Source: Helicobacter burdigaliensis (lineage in GTDB: Bacteria > Campylobacterota > Campylobacteria > Campylobacterales > Helicobacteraceae). Taken from it: a DNA stretch of 64,000 bases. The notes beneath the pieces are model-generated. The model was not told where the DNA came from, did not search any database, and worked only from the letters and a program-made list of their open reading frames with translations. The DNA lies in NCBI RefSeq assembly GCF_003670295.1, contig NZ_QXJG01000001.1, forward strand, positions 62,001 to 126,000. The letters run 5' to 3'. A program made the position numbers and the translations under genes. Of the stretch, positions 62,724 through 64,000 are shown piece by piece; position 1 is the first letter of the stretch, and each line of letters opens with the position of its first letter.

Positions 62724-64000
62724 ATGGAGAATTTGGATCAGATTTTAAAGCAACATAAGCTAAGCGGTGAAGATTATGAAAAAATCTTAAAAATATTAGG
62801 AAGAGAACCTAATTTAGTAGAAATTGGCATTATTTCAGCTATGTGGAGCGAACATTGTAGTTATAAATCCAGCAAAGTTTATCTTAATGGCTTCCCCACA
62901 CGCGCTCCTTGGGTGATTCAAGGGCCAGGTGAAAATGCAGGTGTCATTGATATAGGGGGAGGTTATGGTGCTGTTTTTAAAATGGAATCGCACAATCACC
63001 CAAGCTTTATTGAGCCCTATGCTGGAGCTGCTACTGGAGTGGGTGGCATTATGCGTGATGTTTTTACAATGGGGGCTAGACCGGTAGCTTCTTTAAATTC
63101 TATCCGTTTTGGAGATATTACCAAAGAAGATGCAATAGGTGCTAAACACCGCTATCTTTTAAAAGGCGTAGTAAGCGGGATTGGTGGCTATGGGAATTGT
63201 ATGGGTGTGCCAACAATCGGAGGAGAAACAAGCTTTGAAGATTGTTATGAGGGAAATATTTTAGTTAATGCCTTTACTTTAGGAATTGTAAAAAATGATG
63301 AAATTTTTTATGGAAAAGCAGAAGGAATTGGAAATCCTGTAATTTATGTAGGTTCTAAAACTGGACGCGATGGACTTGGCGGGGCTGTTATGAGTTCTGA
63401 TAGCTTTAATGAAGATTCTAAATCTTTGCGTCCAACCGTGCAAGTGGGTGATCCTTTTACAGAAAAATTACTTTTAGAAGCATGTTTAGAACTTTTTAAA
63501 GAGGATTTAATCGTAGGGATTCAAGATATGGGAGCAGCAGGACTTACAAGCTCTAGTTTTGAGATGGCAGGACGCAGTGGAAGCGGTATGATTATGCACT
63601 TAGATAAAGTGCCTATGAGAGAAGAAGGAATGAATCCTTATGAACTAATGCTTAGCGAATCACAAGAGCGAATGCTAATTTGTGCTAAAAAAGGTTGCGA
63701 GGATAAGATTATACAAATCTTCCAAAAATGGGAGCTTGATTGTGCGATTATAGGAGAAGTTACAAATAGTGGTGTTATGGAGCTTTTCTGGCATAATGAG
63801 CTTTGTGCGAAGATTCCTGTTGCACCTTTGAGCGAAAACGCACCTATTTTAAAGCGTCCTGTGAGCGAAAATCCTACTTATTTAGAGGAGTTAGAATCTC
63901 TTAATAAAGAAGCCTTAAATAATGTAAATCAAAAAGAAGCACTAAAAACTATTTTAGCACATCCAAGCGTAAGTGATAAGGCATGGATTTATGAGCAATT
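62724..64000 (+). CDS. purL: Phosphoribosylformylglycinamidine synthase subunit PurL, N-terminal part (cut by window edge)
   Basis: PurL makes FGAM from FGAR and glutamine-derived ammonia in purine synthesis. About 425 codons are visible. The protein begins [20 protein letters not shown] and contains the diagnostic [53 protein letters not shown] and [30 protein letters not shown] is the second nucleotide-site segment. The short N terminus shows it is the small-PurL type that works with separate PurS and PurQ. AAAGG precedes the ATG at 62724. The remainder lies beyond the right edge. Confidence 0.96.
   Translation, partial: MENLDQILKQHKLSGEDYEKILKILGREPNLVEIGIISAMWSEHCSYKSSKVYLNGFPTRAPWVIQGPGENAGVIDIGGGYGAVFKMESHNHPSFIEPYAGAATGVGGIMRDVFTMGARPVASLNSIRFGDITKEDAIGAKHRYLLKGVVSGIGGYGNCMGVPTIGGETSFEDCYEGNILVNAFTLGIVKNDEIFYGKAEGIGNPVIYVGSKTGRDGLGGAVMSSDSFNEDSKSLRPTVQVGDPFTEKLLLEACLELFKEDLIVGIQDMGAAGLTSSSFEMAGRSGSGMIMHLDKVPMREEGMNPYELMLSESQERMLICAKKGCEDKIIQIFQKWELDCAIIGEVTNSGVMELFWHNELCAKIPVAPLSENAPILKRPVSENPTYLEELESLNKEALNNVNQKEALKTILAHPSVSDKAWIYEQ

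Noticed and set aside
1-64000. tRNA genes, CRISPR arrays, prophage or IS elements
   Set aside because: No T-loop-like signatures, regularly spaced repeats, integrase/transposase genes or phage genes were seen; the only tyrosine recombinase is the housekeeping XerH.

Overview
This is a 64 kb chromosomal window from a Campylobacterota (epsilonproteobacterial) genome, most likely an enterohepatic, non-pylori Helicobacter. The base composition is low in G+C. Diagnostic genes include a class II DAHP synthase, an HP1043/CosR-type regulator, a XerH-type recombinase, a CjaA-like binding protein, a PflA-like flagellar protein, malate:quinone oxidoreductase and a PglB/STT3 N-oligosaccharyltransferase. 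H. pylori has no pglB, whereas H. pullorum, H. canadensis and Campylobacter do. Species identity is inference. No rRNA, tRNA, IS element, prophage or CRISPR array was seen.

Layout. 1-8.2 kb: pycB start (minus, cut by the window edge); the syntenic run argF-(hypothetical)-hemN-Fe-S protein; hypA, trmL, a thioesterase and hypE; then the RNase P RNA gene rnpB. 8.2-13 kb: an 817-aa autotransporter with a passenger built of about 24-residue repeats, a tiny membrane protein, a MATE exporter and a methyltransferase. 13-19 kb: a minus-strand run of aguB-like amidase, a 52-aa very acidic ORF, a ThiF/TcdA-like protein, surE, ispA-like, a PDZ protein, ybaB, panD and hypD. 19-26 kb: pglB-moaC facing mqo, then a minus-strand group (NlpC/P60 lipoprotein, Spx/ArsC-like, azlD, azlC). 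26-34 kb: plus-strand glycosyltransferase-metallophosphoesterase, then pflA-xseB-nitrilase-like pseudoenzyme, then rpoD. 33.8-34.86 kb: about 1 kb without an intact gene, holding a decayed glycan-type gene with a G10 tract and a dispersed repeat. 34.9-44.7 kb: murG facing ybeY-xthA-AsmA-like protein; a YjfB-like small motility protein; a radical SAM protein; lolC-type permease and secA, divergent from lolA. 45-51.5 kb: gltA, aroF-type DAHP synthase, response regulator plus histidine kinase, a dif-like site and xerH. 51.5-64 kb: a CjaA-type amino-acid ABC transporter, purH, lptF/G-type permease, pth, rplY, tal, serB, ppsA and the start of purL.

How the genes fit together. Three [NiFe]-hydrogenase maturation genes (hypA, hypE, hypD) lie at three separate points. 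Envelope biogenesis is served by lolA, a LolC/E permease, secA, an LptF/G permease, an AsmA-like protein and murG. Central metabolism is served by pycB, gltA, mqo, ppsA and tal, with purH and purL for purines. Gene orientation flips at xerH and the dif-like site: plus-strand genes lead up to it and an 11 kb minus-strand block follows, as expected if replication terminates there.

Most interesting points: a CosR/HsrA-type regulator that keeps the phospho-acceptor Asp and sits next to its own histidine kinase; a candidate dif site; a nitrilase-fold protein lacking the catalytic Cys and Lys; a glycan pseudogene with a G10 tract directly behind rpoD; an autotransporter with 15 regular repeats; and a Shine-Dalgarno sequence displayed in a perfect hairpin loop before a small motility gene. 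All calls come from reading the sequence and from knowledge of the families; no database search was run.
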